From: Desulfovibrio sp. JY
GTDB taxonomy: Bacteria > Desulfobacterota > Desulfovibrionia > Desulfovibrionales > Desulfovibrionaceae
Length of the DNA: 64,000 nt
NCBI GenBank assembly: GCA_021730285.1
Contig: CP082962.1
Location: 434,001-498,000 of the forward strand
Direction: 5' to 3'
Of the stretch, positions 8,195-18,070 are shown one piece after another (within the stretch, counting starts at the first letter, position 1; the number at the start of each line of letters is the position of its first letter). The translations under genes and the position numbers were made by a program. The notes under the pieces were generated by a model. The model saw only the letters and a program-made list of their open reading frames with translations. It searched no databases and was not told where the DNA came from.

Positions 8195-9574
8195 ATGTCC
8201 GCCACGCCATGCATACGGGAAACCCGCCCGGGGGTGAAGCCGGCCGGACGCGGCCGTGGGGCATGGAACGCCGCCGGCCTGGCTCTGCAACTGACGGGAC
8301 TCTCGATCTTCGCCGCCCATGCGCTGCGGGTGGGCCGGCCCGGGTTGGCCATGGCGGCGGCAACGCTTTTCCTTCCGGTTCTCGTTTGCCGTCGCGACGC
8401 CCGGTACATTCTCGGGCCGGCATTGCTTGCCGCCGGGCTCGTCCTGGCCCGCGCCGCAACGGACATCGTGCTTTTTCGCCTGGCCGCCGGCGAACCCTGG
8501 CTGCGGGCGTCCGGCATCATGGGGCTCGTGGTCGCCGTCTGCCTCGGCGGCGGACTTGCCGCGTTTTCTCCCGGAAAGGCTCCGGACGCGGCGGAAACCC
8601 CGGATCATGCCCCGGCCCGGGGCGTCGCCTTCTGGCTCACGGCCGGCCTGCTCTGGCTGGCCAGGGCCAAATCGCCCTTTCCGGTGTTTCTGGCCAACCG
8701 CTTTTTCCCGGGCTGGGGGGACCTCGAAATCGTGGCCCTCGGGCTCTACGCCGCCTGGCTGACCGGACGCATGGTCACGGCCTCCCGCACAGGCCCCTTG
8801 CGGCTTCGCTACTGGACGGCCTTTTCCCTGGTCTTCTTCGGCCAGCTGGCCCTGGGACTGGCCGGGGTCGGGCAGTGCCTCATGACCGGCACGTTGCACC
8901 CGCCGGTGCCGGCGCTCATCGTCGCCGGTCCCATCTACCGGGGCGGCGGCTATTTCATGCCCATCCTCTACCTGTCCACGGTTCTTCTCGTCGGGCCGGG
9001 CTGGTGCGCCCACCTGTGCTACGTCGGAGCGCTGGACGGCCTTTGCGCCGCCGCGTCTGGAAAAAAGCCCGCCCGCCTGCCCAGTTCAACCACACGCTGG
9101 CGCATCGCAACCCTGGCCCTTTGCATCGGCGCGGCCGCCGGGCTTCGGGCCCTGGGCGCGGACACGGCCGTGGCCCTCGCTCTGGTGGCCGTCTTCGGCC
9201 TGATCGGGCTCGCGATCATGGTCGTGGCCTCGCGCCGGACCGGCGTCATGGTCCACTGCGTAAGCTACTGCCCCATCGGGCTCGTGGGCAACGTATTGGG
9301 GAAAATAAGCCCCTGGCGGCTTCGCATCGCACCGGACTGCGACGGCTGCGGCCGGTGTTCGCGCGCCTGCCGCTACCTGGCCCTGCCGCCGCAGGCTCTG
9401 GCCGAGGGAAGGCCGGGCGGTTCCTGCACGCTTTGCGGCGACTGTCTCGGGGCCTGCCCGGCCTCGCGCATCACCTTGCGCTTCCCGGGACTTTCCCCCG
9501 TGGCGGCCCGGACCGCCTACCTGACCCTGGTCGTCAGCCTGCACGCCGTCTTTCTGGGCGTGGCCAGAATCTAG
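8195..9574 (+). CDS. polytopic membrane 4Fe-4S protein, NapH/NosR-like
   Basis: The 459-aa protein has about ten hydrophobic segments, two paired-cysteine motifs typical of NapH-like proteins (GWCAHLC about 270; HCVSYCPIG about 357), and a C-terminal cytoplasmic domain with two ferredoxin motifs, CDGCGRCSRAC and CTLCGDCLGACP (about 386-425). Such proteins pass electrons between quinol and soluble or periplasmic partners. ATG 8195 has AAAGGAG 7 bases upstream. Divergent from the HcpR-like gene with the palindrome between them, it is probably part of the NO/nitrosative response. Its stop overlaps the stop of the convergent gene at 9571 within the shared CTAG. Confidence 0.82.
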   Translation: MSATPCIRETRPGVKPAGRGRGAWNAAGLALQLTGLSIFAAHALRVGRPGLAMAAATLFLPVLVCRRDARYILGPALLAAGLVLARAATDIVLFRLAAGEPWLRASGIMGLVVAVCLGGGLAAFSPGKAPDAAETPDHAPARGVAFWLTAGLLWLARAKSPFPVFLANRFFPGWGDLEIVALGLYAAWLTGRMVTASRTGPLRLRYWTAFSLVFFGQLALGLAGVGQCLMTGTLHPPVPALIVAGPIYRGGGYFMPILYLSTVLLVGPGWCAHLCYVGALDGLCAAASGKKPARLPSSTTRWRIATLALCIGAAAGLRALGADTAVALALVAVFGLIGLAIMVVASRRTGVMVHCVSYCPIGLVGNVLGKISPWRLRIAPDCDGCGRCSRACRYLALPPQALAEGRPGGSCTLCGDCLGACPASRITLRFPGLSPVAARTAYLTLVVSLHAVFLGVARI

Positions 9575-9732
9575 GGACGTTTTGCGACAATCTTCCCGGC
9601 CGCAAGCGCCTTTTGGTAGCGCTTCCAGCCCGGACACCAGCCCGTGTGCCAGCGCCACAAACGCGCCCAGAGAGATGCCGGGCGTTTGTCGGCCAGAGCC
9701 CGAAAGCGGCACGTCTCGCAGGGATACTTCAT
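9571..9732 (-). CDS. 53-aa CxxC- and Trp-rich small protein, coupled to the radical SAM gene
   Basis: Product begins MKYPCETCRFRAL and contains WARLWRWHTGWCPGWKRY, with three cysteines and five tryptophans, positively charged overall. GGAGG lies 6 bases before ATG 9732. The start overlaps the stop of the upstream radical SAM fusion gene as ATGA, indicating translational coupling. I do not recognise a named family. The cysteine pattern (CETC plus a later Cys) could hold a metal or cluster; an accessory role for the radical SAM enzyme is inference from coupling alone. Confidence 0.7.
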   Translation of the reverse strand: MKYPCETCRFRALADKRPASLWARLWRWHTGWCPGWKRYQKALAAGKIVAKRP

Positions 9733-12700
9733 GACGTTCCTCCCGCCAGCCGCTTTTCCCCGGCCTGCTCGCCGGACAGGGCGAGGCACGAGGCGAGCAG
9801 CATGTCGATCAGGGTGGCCCCGCTGTGAAACGCGGTGCAGCGCGGAGCCGCCGCGACCGATTTGCTGGCCAGTTCGTCGTGGTTGTCGATGAACCGGGCC
9901 ACGGCCCCGGCCACTCCGGGCGCGTCGTGGCTGCCGATAAGCGTGTAGCCGGCGTTAAACTGCTTGACCTCGAGGGCCAGGGACGTGCCGCGCGGCACGA
10001 TCAGCGGCAGCCCGAGGGCCATGGCCTCGATGACGATCTGGGAGGACCGCTCCACGTAGTTGCCCGGCCGGTACGGCAGCACCAGCGCGTCGAAGGAGGC
10101 CAGCAGCCGGTGAAAATCCGCCCCCACGTAGCAGTTCTCGAGCACCCGCACCCGCTCGCCGAGCCCGTGCAGCCGGGCCATGGTGGCGGTGCCGGTGTAG
10201 CGGCAGGCCAGCTGCACCACGAACGTCACGTCCGGATAGCTGGGCAAAAGCGCCTCGATGACGTCCGGCAAAAGCGACACGCCCTGCTCCTCGCGTCCCT
10301 CGCCGGCATAGCCGATGACGAGCCCCCCCTTCTCGGCCCGGCTCTTGTAGGGCTTGGCCGGCACCTCGAACTGGAGCGGCACCGGAAACACCGGGCACGG
10401 CTTCTCGGCCACACGCCGGATCTGGGAGGCGATCAGCCGGTTGCTGGCCGCGCAAAAAACCTTTTCCTCGTCGAGGAAGGGCTTGAGCGCCAGCCGGAAG
10501 ATGGAGCGCATGAGCGCCCGGTACTCCACGGCCACGTACCGATAGCAGTGGTTTTGAAACTTCAGGCACAGATACGGCCGCCTGTCCCTGGCCAGGGACT
10601 TGTACCAGGCCGCGATCCCCCGCACGATCTGCGGATGGGCCGTGTGCACGAACACCACGTCCGTGGGCTCGAGGTCGTTTCGCAGATTCTTGAACAGGTT
10701 GTATTCCGTCATGGTGCCGGACAGCAGAAAGTCCTCCAGGCAGGAGCAGTACTCGTCCGAGGATTGGGACGTGTACTGGCAGGGCATAAGCACCGCCTTG
10801 GCCCGAAGCACCTGGACAGCCTCGGGCTGGCAGTCGGCGTAGACGTAGAATTCGACCGGCAGCTCCCGTTTCATGCATTCCTTGAGCACGCCGAGGTCGT
10901 AGGCGAAATGGTGCCCGGCCAGAAAACGCAGGCCGTGGTCGAAAACGATGAGCCGGCTGGGGGGGGTGCCTGTCGCGGCGGCAAGGTGGGCGGAGGCGCT
11001 CGCCTCGATGATGTGTTCCTTTTCCCGCAGGGCGAGCTGCATGCGGCGGCCCCAGGCCGTCACGGGCAGCGCCCCGAGCTTTGTCGCCAGGGCCGCCTGG
11101 TCCGCCGCCTCGGCCGGCGTGTCGTCGTTGGGATCGGCGCCGATGGCCACGAGCCCCTCACGGGCCTTTGCGTCGCTCCGGTCGATGGCCAGGGCCCGGC
11201 GCAAACACGAAGCGGCCTCCTCCAGCATCCCCTGGTCGCGCAGCAAAAGCCCCAGGTTGCGGCAGGCCACGGCGCAGTCGGCATCGGCCTTGATGGCCCG
11301 GCCGAAGTAGCGCACGGCCACGTCGGTCTTGCGGGCCGTAACCGCCAGCTCGCCGAGCAGGTTGAGCACCGCCGCGTCCTCGCCGCCGGTTTCGAGCAGA
11401 TTGAGGCAGATGGTCTCGGCCAGGGGAGCCCGGCCAAAATTTCGGCATCGCTCGGCATCGGCAAGGTCGGCATCGCCCAGGGCCACCAGGCGCATCTTGC
11501 GGGTGCCGTCGTTTTCCCCGACATAGCCGTCCAGGTTGGCCCCGGCGTATTTCTCCAGACTGCCGGATTTGCGCAGCGACGCCAGCGGCGAGCCCTCGAT
11601 CTCGGCCGTGCCGGATTCCTGATAGGTGTCGAGGGGCAACGACTTCCGGTAGCGCTCGGTGTCGGCCATCTGCTCGGGCGTTTCGCCGGGCAGCCCCACG
11701 GTGAACGTGCCGTGGACGGTCATGCCCAGGGACTTGATATGCTGGACGACCTCCCGGGCCTTTTCCAGGTTGAGGTTCTTGCGCACGATGTTGTCGATGA
11801 CCCACTGGTTGCCGCTTTCGAAGCCGATCTTGACGCCGAAGCAACCGGACTCGCGCATGAGGCCCCAGGTTTCCCGGGAGATGGTGTCGGCCCGGCACAT
11901 GGCCGACCAGGGAAGTCCTATGCGCCGCATGACCCCGCAGACCGCCTGCACGTGGCGATCGCCCAGATTGAAGGTGTCGTCGTCGAAATAGACGCTCTTG
12001 TAGCCGTAGCGGCCGACAAGGTCGGTGAGGATGCCCTCCACGGCGTCGGCCGAAAGCTGGCGCACCAGGCGCACGCCCGTGCCGTCGGGATCGTCGTTGG
12101 ACATCACGGCCGGCCAGACGCAAAAAATGCACTTGAAGGGGCAGCCGCGGCTGGTGAGCATCTGCAACTGCGGGAAAAGCTGGCCCTTGGGATTGGAATC
12201 CCAGTAGCGGTGGGCGTGCAGCTCGTCGAAATAGGGCGCCGGCGCGGCGTTGAGCTCCTCCTCCGTCAACAGGTCGAAGGGCACAAGCCCCGACACGCCG
12301 TCGGCCACCACCTTGACCAGCCCCTTTTCGTATTCACCCCGGATGGTGGCATGCAGCGGATGCTCGGCCAGGAGCTTGTCGCCGAGGCTGGTGATGGGGC
12401 CGGCCACCACGATTTTCGTCCGAGGATTTTCCCGTTTGATCTGGGTGATGAGCCCCGCGTCGTGCTCCCAGCTCGGGGAGGCCGACTCGATGACGATGTA
12501 ATCGAAATCCTGTTCCTTGAGGTAGGCGAAATAGGCGGCGTAATCCTCGCGCAGGGCGATGGAGTCGCGGAAGGCGACCTTGGCCCCGGTCTCCCGGGCA
12601 AGGTAACTGGCGGCGGAGCCGAGGAAAAAAGGATATGGCAGATAGTCGCCGAACCGATACTCGCCGGGCTTGGAACGCACGGCACTGGTAAACGGCCAAC

Positions 12701-12794
12701 GTGAGCCGGCCCGCACCCCGGCCAGCACGCCGGGCTCATAGATGGCATCCGGCTTTTCGATCCACCACGGCGGATTACTGCACAGTACCTTCAT
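9729..12794 (-). CDS. B12-binding/radical SAM - TPR - glycosyltransferase fusion protein
   Basis: The 1021-aa protein joins three modules. Residues about 1-190 resemble the cobalamin-binding domain of B12-dependent radical SAM proteins, and about 210-420 form the radical SAM core with CPFKCIFC (CxxxCxxC). Residues about 450-560 form tetratricopeptide-like helices (AVRYFGRAIKADADCAVACRN and the next unit). Residues about 600-1015 look like a GT-B glycosyltransferase, with VIGYAGEGREEQG and VERSSQIVIEAMALGLPLI, the donor-binding region of GT1/GT4 enzymes. It could modify and then glycosylate a carbohydrate or flagellar/surface substrate; that is inference. The gene follows a chemoreceptor gene on the same strand and is coupled to a 53-aa gene. 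A truncated copy of its 5' end is at 15340-15548. Confidence 0.85.
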   Translation of the reverse strand: MKVLCSNPPWWIEKPDAIYEPGVLAGVRAGSRWPFTSAVRSKPGEYRFGDYLPYPFFLGSAASYLARETGAKVAFRDSIALREDYAAYFAYLKEQDFDYIVIESASPSWEHDAGLITQIKRENPRTKIVVAGPITSLGDKLLAEHPLHATIRGEYEKGLVKVVADGVSGLVPFDLLTEEELNAAPAPYFDELHAHRYWDSNPKGQLFPQLQMLTSRGCPFKCIFCVWPAVMSNDDPDGTGVRLVRQLSADAVEGILTDLVGRYGYKSVYFDDDTFNLGDRHVQAVCGVMRRIGLPWSAMCRADTISRETWGLMRESGCFGVKIGFESGNQWVIDNIVRKNLNLEKAREVVQHIKSLGMTVHGTFTVGLPGETPEQMADTERYRKSLPLDTYQESGTAEIEGSPLASLRKSGSLEKYAGANLDGYVGENDGTRKMRLVALGDADLADAERCRNFGRAPLAETICLNLLETGGEDAAVLNLLGELAVTARKTDVAVRYFGRAIKADADCAVACRNLGLLLRDQGMLEEAASCLRRALAIDRSDAKAREGLVAIGADPNDDTPAEAADQAALATKLGALPVTAWGRRMQLALREKEHIIEASASAHLAAATGTPPSRLIVFDHGLRFLAGHHFAYDLGVLKECMKRELPVEFYVYADCQPEAVQVLRAKAVLMPCQYTSQSSDEYCSCLEDFLLSGTMTEYNLFKNLRNDLEPTDVVFVHTAHPQIVRGIAAWYKSLARDRRPYLCLKFQNHCYRYVAVEYRALMRSIFRLALKPFLDEEKVFCAASNRLIASQIRRVAEKPCPVFPVPLQFEVPAKPYKSRAEKGGLVIGYAGEGREEQGVSLLPDVIEALLPSYPDVTFVVQLACRYTGTATMARLHGLGERVRVLENCYVGADFHRLLASFDALVLPYRPGNYVERSSQIVIEAMALGLPLIVPRGTSLALEVKQFNAGYTLIGSHDAPGVAGAVARFIDNHDELASKSVAAAPRCTAFHSGATLIDMLLASCLALSGEQAGEKRLAGGTS

Positions 12795-12923
12795 GCCCCC
12801 CCCTTTCCGGGGCCATCTTGCTTGATTTTACTGCCGGCGTCACCCCTGCGCGGGCAACCGTTCACGGAAGCACGTCCTGTCCGTTGTCGTGTCGCCCGCG
12901 CGGGAAATGGAGGGGAAGCCGCG

Positions 12924-14993
12924 TTACGCCGACAAAGCCCGCGGCGTCGTCGTTCCGGCATCCTCTTTCAGATCCTCGATAAGGGCCGTCAGGCTTTGGG
13001 CCTGATCGACCAATTCGGCCACGGCATTGGCCGACTGGCGCATGGCGTCGGACGTCTCGGACGAAACCCGGCTTATGCCCTCGATGGAACGGTTGATCTC
13101 CTCGCAGGTGGCCGACTGTTCCTCGGAGGCCGTGGCAATGGAGGTGACCTGTCCCGACGTGGACTCGACCAGGGCCACGATTTCGCTCAGGGCGTCACCC
13201 GATGTGGACGAAAGCCCCGTGGCGGCCTGGATTTTCTCCACGGCCTGCTCGACGTTGCCAATATTTTTGCGTGTGCCGGACTGGATGTCCCGGATGGCGT
13301 CGCCCACTTCCTTGGTGGCGGTCATGGTCTTTTCGGCCAGCTTTCTGACCTCGTCGGCCACGACCGCGAAACCTCTGCCGGCCTCGCCGGCCCGGGCGGC
13401 CTCGATGGCGGCATTTAAGGCCAGCAGGTTCGTCTGGTCGGCGATGTCGGAGATGACGTTCAAAATCTGGCCGATGCTCTCCGCCTGGCCGCCAAGGACG
13501 GTCATGTCGCTTTTCAGTCCCAGAGCCTGGTCCTGGGCCTCGCCGATGCCGGCTATGGCCTGGGCCACGATCCTGGCCCCGTCCTCGGCCTTGGCCTTGG
13601 CGTTTTGGGCGGACTGCGCCGCCTCGGAGGCGTTCCTGGCGATCTCCACCACGGTGGAGGTCATCTCCTCCATGGCCGAGGCGGTCTCGCCGACCCGGGC
13701 GCTTTGTTCTTCGGCCCCGCGCGTGGACTGCTCCACCTGGGCCGAGAGCTCCTCGGAAGCCGAACTGACGATGGCCACCACGCTCTCGAGCTTGCCCGCC
13801 GCCTGGAGCATGCCCTGGGCCCGGGCCTGTTCCGCCGCCGCCTTGGCCTCCTCGGCCTCATGCGTGGCCTTTGCCGCCCGCGCGGACTCCTCGTTGGCCA
13901 GTCGGGTCTTGTCGTCGGCCTCGTTGATCTTGCCCTTGAGGCTCGCCACCATGGTCCGCAGGCTGTCGGCCAGCGTGCCGATCTCGTTTTGCGCGCGAAG
14001 CGTCAGCTTGCTGTCCAGATTCCCGGCCGCGACCTCCGAGGCATAGCTCCCCAGCCGCTTGATCGGCCGCACGACAATGCGCTCCAGGGAAAAAAGCGTC
14101 ACGAGGAGGAGCACCACAATCGAGCCCGCACCGGCAACGCCCATGGAATTGCGCAGTGTCTTGGCCGGAGCCTCGATCTCATCGGTGTCCATGGCAAAGC
14201 CGAGGACCCAATTCCAGTTGGGCACCCGCGTCCAGACGACGCGTTTTTCCTTGCCGCCGCGCGTGAAGCCGCCCGTTCCCTTGGGCTGGTCCAGCATCGG
14301 CGCGATGCCGGGTTCGCCGGAAATGTCCTTGAGCAGCCGCGCCCGGTCGGAACTGGCCACCACCACGCCCTTGGGCGAGAGGATGAAGGGCGCGCCGGTT
14401 TTGCCGACCCGGATGGCGTCGATGTAATCCTCGATCAGGCCGTCGAGCACGTAGGACATGCCGACGCCGCCGATCACCTTGCCCGAGGCGTCGCGCACGG
14501 GCGAGGTGACGCTGACGATGAGCTTGCCGGTCACCATACTCATGGTCGGCGTGCTGCTGTAGCCTTCCTTTCCGGCCAGGGCGGCCTGGATATATTCCCG
14601 ATTGGCCAGGGGACTGTGTTTGCCGGATTTGCCCTGGGCCATGGTGATGACCTGGGTGCCCTTATCGTCGAAGAGATAAAGCGTATTGATATCTTCCGAG
14701 GCCTGGGACAGGGCGGCGATGGCCGATTGGGCCACATCCGCGTTCTGGCGCGACTCCAGGTACTCCCGCATGACGGCCATTTTCGAGGCGCCACGCACGA
14801 TCTCCATCTGCTGCTGGCCGAAATCCGAGGCGGACTTGGCGATGGTGGCCGACATCGTTTCCATCTCGTGGAGCTTGGTGGCGATGCTTTCGTCGTAACT
14901 CAGATCTGAAACAATGAAGATAAGAGCAGCTTGAACGAGAATAACGACTACCCCGATAAGAATGGTTATGGTCGTACGGATGCTCTTCTTCAT
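12924..14993 (-). CDS. methyl-accepting chemotaxis protein A (dCache sensor)
   Basis: The 689-aa receptor has an N-terminal transmembrane helix (about 8-28), a periplasmic double-Cache type domain (about 35-285, with [20 protein letters not shown]), a second helix (about 297-318), a HAMP domain and a long cytoplasmic coiled coil. The hairpin tip carries the classical [20 protein letters not shown]. No C-terminal NWETF-type pentapeptide is seen. ATG 14993 is used; a TTG 21 bases upstream is less likely. Its signalling half is almost identical to receptor B (15678-17744), while the sensor halves differ, consistent with duplication and sensor divergence. A hcp-type promoter remnant lies 240 bases upstream. 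Confidence 0.94.
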   Translation of the reverse strand: MKKSIRTTITILIGVVVILVQAALIFIVSDLSYDESIATKLHEMETMSATIAKSASDFGQQQMEIVRGASKMAVMREYLESRQNADVAQSAIAALSQASEDINTLYLFDDKGTQVITMAQGKSGKHSPLANREYIQAALAGKEGYSSTPTMSMVTGKLIVSVTSPVRDASGKVIGGVGMSYVLDGLIEDYIDAIRVGKTGAPFILSPKGVVVASSDRARLLKDISGEPGIAPMLDQPKGTGGFTRGGKEKRVVWTRVPNWNWVLGFAMDTDEIEAPAKTLRNSMGVAGAGSIVVLLLVTLFSLERIVVRPIKRLGSYASEVAAGNLDSKLTLRAQNEIGTLADSLRTMVASLKGKINEADDKTRLANEESARAAKATHEAEEAKAAAEQARAQGMLQAAGKLESVVAIVSSASEELSAQVEQSTRGAEEQSARVGETASAMEEMTSTVVEIARNASEAAQSAQNAKAKAEDGARIVAQAIAGIGEAQDQALGLKSDMTVLGGQAESIGQILNVISDIADQTNLLALNAAIEAARAGEAGRGFAVVADEVRKLAEKTMTATKEVGDAIRDIQSGTRKNIGNVEQAVEKIQAATGLSSTSGDALSEIVALVESTSGQVTSIATASEEQSATCEEINRSIEGISRVSSETSDAMRQSANAVAELVDQAQSLTALIEDLKEDAGTTTPRALSA

Positions 14994-15235
14994 TTGCGCC
15001 GCCTTGTGTTTCAAGTTGAAGTTTCAGGTTTTTTTTGCATTACGCTGAGAGGATCACCCTGTCCACACGTCTATGCCCGATTCCTTATGGCTTGCCTTTC
15101 GTATCATCCGGGTTCTATCCTGAAACAATCCCGTTTCTTCCTGATTGCCGCCGCGGCATAGCTGTGACGCGCCCGGGCCTCGAGCACGCGGCGGAAAAAA
15201 CCGAGGCCGAAGAGGAAGCAAAAGAAGTCGTCCCT

Positions 15236-15251
15236 TTTGACGGAGGTCAAC
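15236..15251. promoter_or_regulatory. HcpR-like operator in a duplicated promoter without hcp
   Basis: TTTGACGGAGGTCAAC keeps both TTGAC/GTCAA half sites with a changed spacer. The surrounding 100 bp match the hcp promoter at 17960-18062, but no hcp follows; to the right is only the decayed radical SAM fragment. To the left, on the minus strand, is chemoreceptor A, which the site could control. Confidence 0.72.
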
Positions 15252-15339
15252 GTAGTCCCGGCCCGGCCCGCGTAAAGCCGCAATCAAGGCAACGCGAACC
15301 GAAACCCCACCAAACGGGGGACTATAGAAGGTGAGGCAA

Positions 15340-15548
15340 GGGAGCTAGCGGCGGAACCGAGGAAAAAAGGATATGGCAGAGAGTCGCCGGAGCGGTACTC
15401 GCCGGGCGCGGTACTCGCCGGGCTTGGAACGCACGGCACTGGTAAACGGCCAACGTGAGCCGGCCCGCACCCCGGCCAGTATTTCGGGTGCATGGATGGC
15501 ATCCGGTTTTTCGATCCACCACGGCGGATGACTGCACAGCACCTCCAT
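15340..15548 (-). pseudogene. 5' fragment of the radical SAM fusion gene
   Basis: Reads MEVLCSHPPWWIEKPDAIH and continues parallel to residues 1-47 of the intact protein at 12794, then shifts frame through a short tandem duplication near 15405-15415 and ends at the duplication junction. No radical SAM core remains. It is a by-product of the tandem duplication and not expected to be functional. Confidence 0.88.
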
Positions 15549-15677
15549 GCCCCCTCTTTCCGGGGCTCTATTGCTTGATTTTACTGCCGTCATCCCCCCT
15601 GCGCGGGCCACCGTTCACAGAAAACACGGCCTGTCCGTTGTCGTGTCGCCCGCGCGGGGAATGGAGGGGAAGCCGCG

Positions 15678-17744
15678 TTACGCCGACAAAGCCCGCGGCG
15701 TCGTCGTTCCGGCATCCTCTTTCAGGTCCTCGATAAGGGCCGTGAGGCTTTGGGCCTGATCGACCAATTCGGCCACGGCGTTGGCCGACTGGCGCATGGC
15801 GTCGGACGTCTCGGACGAGACGCGGCTTATGCCCTCGATGGAACGGTTGATCTCCTCGCAGGTGGCCGACTGCTCCTCGGAGGCCGTGGCAATGGAGGTG
15901 ACCTGTCCCGACGTGGACTCGACCAGGGCCACGATTTCGCTCAGGGCGTCACCCGATGTGGCCGAAAGCCCCGTGGCGGCCTGGATTTTCTCCACGGCCT
16001 GCTCGACGTTGCCAATATTCTTGCGTGTGCCGGACTGGATGTCCCGGATGGCGTCGCCCACTTCCTTGGTGGCGGTCATGGTCTTCTCGGCCAGCTTTCT
16101 GACCTCGTCGGCCACGACCGCGAAGCCCCGGCCGGCCTCGCCGGCCCTGGCCGCCTCGATGGCGGCATTTAGGGCCAGCAGGTTCGTCTGGTCGGCGATG
16201 TCGGAAATGACGTTGAGGACCTGTCCGATGCTTTCGGCCTGGCGACCGAGGACGGTCATGTCGTTTTTCAGTTCCAGCGCCTGATCCTGGGCCTCGCCGA
16301 TGCCGGTGATGGCCTGGGCCACGATCCTGGCCCCGTCCTCGGCCTTGGCCTTGGCGTTCTGGGCGGATTGCGCCGCCTCGGAGGCGTTTTTGGCGATCTC
16401 CACCACCGTGGCGGTCATCTCCTCCATGGCCGAGGCGGTCTCGCCGACCCGGGCGCTTTGCTCCTCGGCCCCGCGCGTGGACTGCTCCACCTGGGCCGAG
16501 ATTTCCTCGGAGGCCGAACTGACGACGGCCACCACGTTCTCGAGCTTGCCCGCCGCCTGGAGCATGCCCTGGGCCCGGGCCTGTTCCGCCGCCGCCTTGG
16601 CCTCCTCGGCCTCGCGGGTGGCCGCGGCCGCGAGGCGCGAGTGTTCGTTGGCCAGCCGGGTCTTGTCGTCGGCCTCGTCGATCTTGCCCTTGAGGCTCGC
16701 CACCATGGTCCGCAGACTGTCGGCCAGCTTGCCGATCTCGTTATTGAGCCGCAGGGTCAGGGAACTGTCCAGGTTGCCGGCGGCGACTTCCGAAGCATAG
16801 CCCTGCAGGCGCTTGAGCGGCCGCACAACGATACGCTCCAGGGAAAGCAGCGTCACCAGCATCAACGCCACCACGGCCACCAGACCCACGACGAGCATGG
16901 AGTTGCGCAGCGACACGGCCGACGCCTCCATCTCGGAGGTGTTCATGGCAAACCCCATGATCCAGTTCCAGCCCGCCACCCGGGTCCAGACAACCCGCTT
17001 TTCCTGGCCGTTGTGCAGCATCACGCCCTCGCCCGTGGCCGCGACCAGCATGGGCGCAACGCCCGGCTCGCCGGAGATGTCCTTGAGCAGCATGTCGCGG
17101 TTGGAATCGCCCACCACCACGCCCTTGGGCGAAAGGATGAACGGCTCGCCGGATTTGCCGATGCGGACGGCGTCGATATAGTCCTCGATCAGCCCGTTGA
17201 GGACATAGGACATGCCGACGCCGCCGATAACCTTGCCTGCTTCGTCGACAACCGGGGCCGTCACGCTGACGATCAGTTTCCCCGTCTTGCTGCTCCTGGT
17301 CGGCACGCTGGCCATACCCAGCTTCCCGGCCAGCGCCGCCTTGACGTATTCGCGATCCGCCAGGGCGTTGAGCGCGGTCGCCTTGCCCTGGGTCATGCTC
17401 ACCACCTGTGTCCCCTCTTTATTGAAGATGTAGAACGTATTGATGTCTTCGGAACTCTTGGACATGGCTGCGGCGATCCCCGCAAGCGCCTCCTGTCCCT
17501 GGCCGGAAACGAGAACCTGCCGCGTTACCGGCATGAGCGAAACGCCCTTGACCAGTTCCAATTGTTGTCGCCCGAACGCGGCGGCTGTCTTGGAAATCGT
17601 GGAACCCAGGGAAGTCATCTCATGCATGCTTGCGGAAATACTCGCGTCATAGCCCATGCGTGTGACGATGGCGAGCAGTGTGGACTGTATCAGTACAACG
17701 ACTATTCCGATAAGGATAATCATGGTCGTTCGTATACTTCGCAT
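15678..17744 (-). CDS. methyl-accepting chemotaxis protein B (dCache sensor)
   Basis: The 688-aa receptor has the same plan as receptor A: transmembrane helix (about 7-28), double-Cache periplasmic domain, second helix, HAMP, methylation helices and the conserved tip [25 protein letters not shown] lies 5 bases before ATG 17744. The last 300 residues are nearly identical to receptor A, including the C-terminal [12 protein letters not shown], whereas the periplasmic domains differ at many positions. It is divergent from hcp, sharing a 326-bp spacer that contains the HcpR-like site at 17980-17995, so co-regulation with hcp is plausible. Ligand unknown. Confidence 0.94.
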   Translation of the reverse strand: MRSIRTTMIILIGIVVVLIQSTLLAIVTRMGYDASISASMHEMTSLGSTISKTAAAFGRQQLELVKGVSLMPVTRQVLVSGQGQEALAGIAAAMSKSSEDINTFYIFNKEGTQVVSMTQGKATALNALADREYVKAALAGKLGMASVPTRSSKTGKLIVSVTAPVVDEAGKVIGGVGMSYVLNGLIEDYIDAVRIGKSGEPFILSPKGVVVGDSNRDMLLKDISGEPGVAPMLVAATGEGVMLHNGQEKRVVWTRVAGWNWIMGFAMNTSEMEASAVSLRNSMLVVGLVAVVALMLVTLLSLERIVVRPLKRLQGYASEVAAGNLDSSLTLRLNNEIGKLADSLRTMVASLKGKIDEADDKTRLANEHSRLAAAATREAEEAKAAAEQARAQGMLQAAGKLENVVAVVSSASEEISAQVEQSTRGAEEQSARVGETASAMEEMTATVVEIAKNASEAAQSAQNAKAKAEDGARIVAQAITGIGEAQDQALELKNDMTVLGRQAESIGQVLNVISDIADQTNLLALNAAIEAARAGEAGRGFAVVADEVRKLAEKTMTATKEVGDAIRDIQSGTRKNIGNVEQAVEKIQAATGLSATSGDALSEIVALVESTSGQVTSIATASEEQSATCEEINRSIEGISRVSSETSDAMRQSANAVAELVDQAQSLTALIEDLKEDAGTTTPRALSA

Positions 17745-17979
17745 CTGTCCCTCCACCCCCTGTTATTTCTATGAATAATCCAGGAATACTTGTTAGCGTC
17801 TAACCTCTTTCCAAATATACTGTCCATCGTTTTCAGATCCTTCGACGCGGATGGCTTGACCTTTCTGGCCGAACACGGTCTAGAGTGACTATCTCCATCC
17901 CGGTCAGCCTCTCCAGAACATTCCCCGCGACCGGGACGACTGGAGAGGACTTGGCCTCTCCGCAAAAGAAGTCGTCCCT

Positions 17980-17995
17980 TTTGACTTAGGTCAAA
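17980..17995. promoter_or_regulatory. HcpR-like operator upstream of hcp
   Basis: TTTGACTTAGGTCAAA, identical to the palindrome at 8116-8131, centred about 83 bases before the hcp start and 243 bases before chemoreceptor B. This is the HcpR box known upstream of hcp in sulfate reducers. Confidence 0.85.
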
Positions 17996-18070
17996 GTGAT
18001 CCCGGCCCGGCCCGCGTAAACCCGCAATCAAGGCAACGCGAACCGAAACCCCACCAAACGGAGGACACAT

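Larger units (their letters stand above)
12597..15325. repeat. tandem duplication, copy 1 (2.7 kb)
   Basis: This segment (5' end of the radical SAM gene, chemoreceptor A, hcp-type promoter) is repeated in direct orientation at 15335-18070. Matching landmarks are the radical SAM 5' end, the spacer containing GATTTTACTGCCG, the chemoreceptor gene, and the promoter block with the HcpR-like palindrome and AACGCGAACCGAAACCCCAC. Confidence 0.9.
15335..18070. repeat. tandem duplication, copy 2 (2.7 kb)
   Basis: Direct repeat of 12597-15325: radical SAM 5' fragment, chemoreceptor B and the functional hcp promoter. The inner junction is about 15326-15334. Copy 2 has a small internal repeat of TACTCGCCGGGC within the fragment that shifts its frame. 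Confidence 0.9.

Noticed and set aside
9825-12704. 959-aa open frame on the plus strand
   Set aside because: Exact antisense of the radical SAM fusion gene; composition is that of a mirrored frame.
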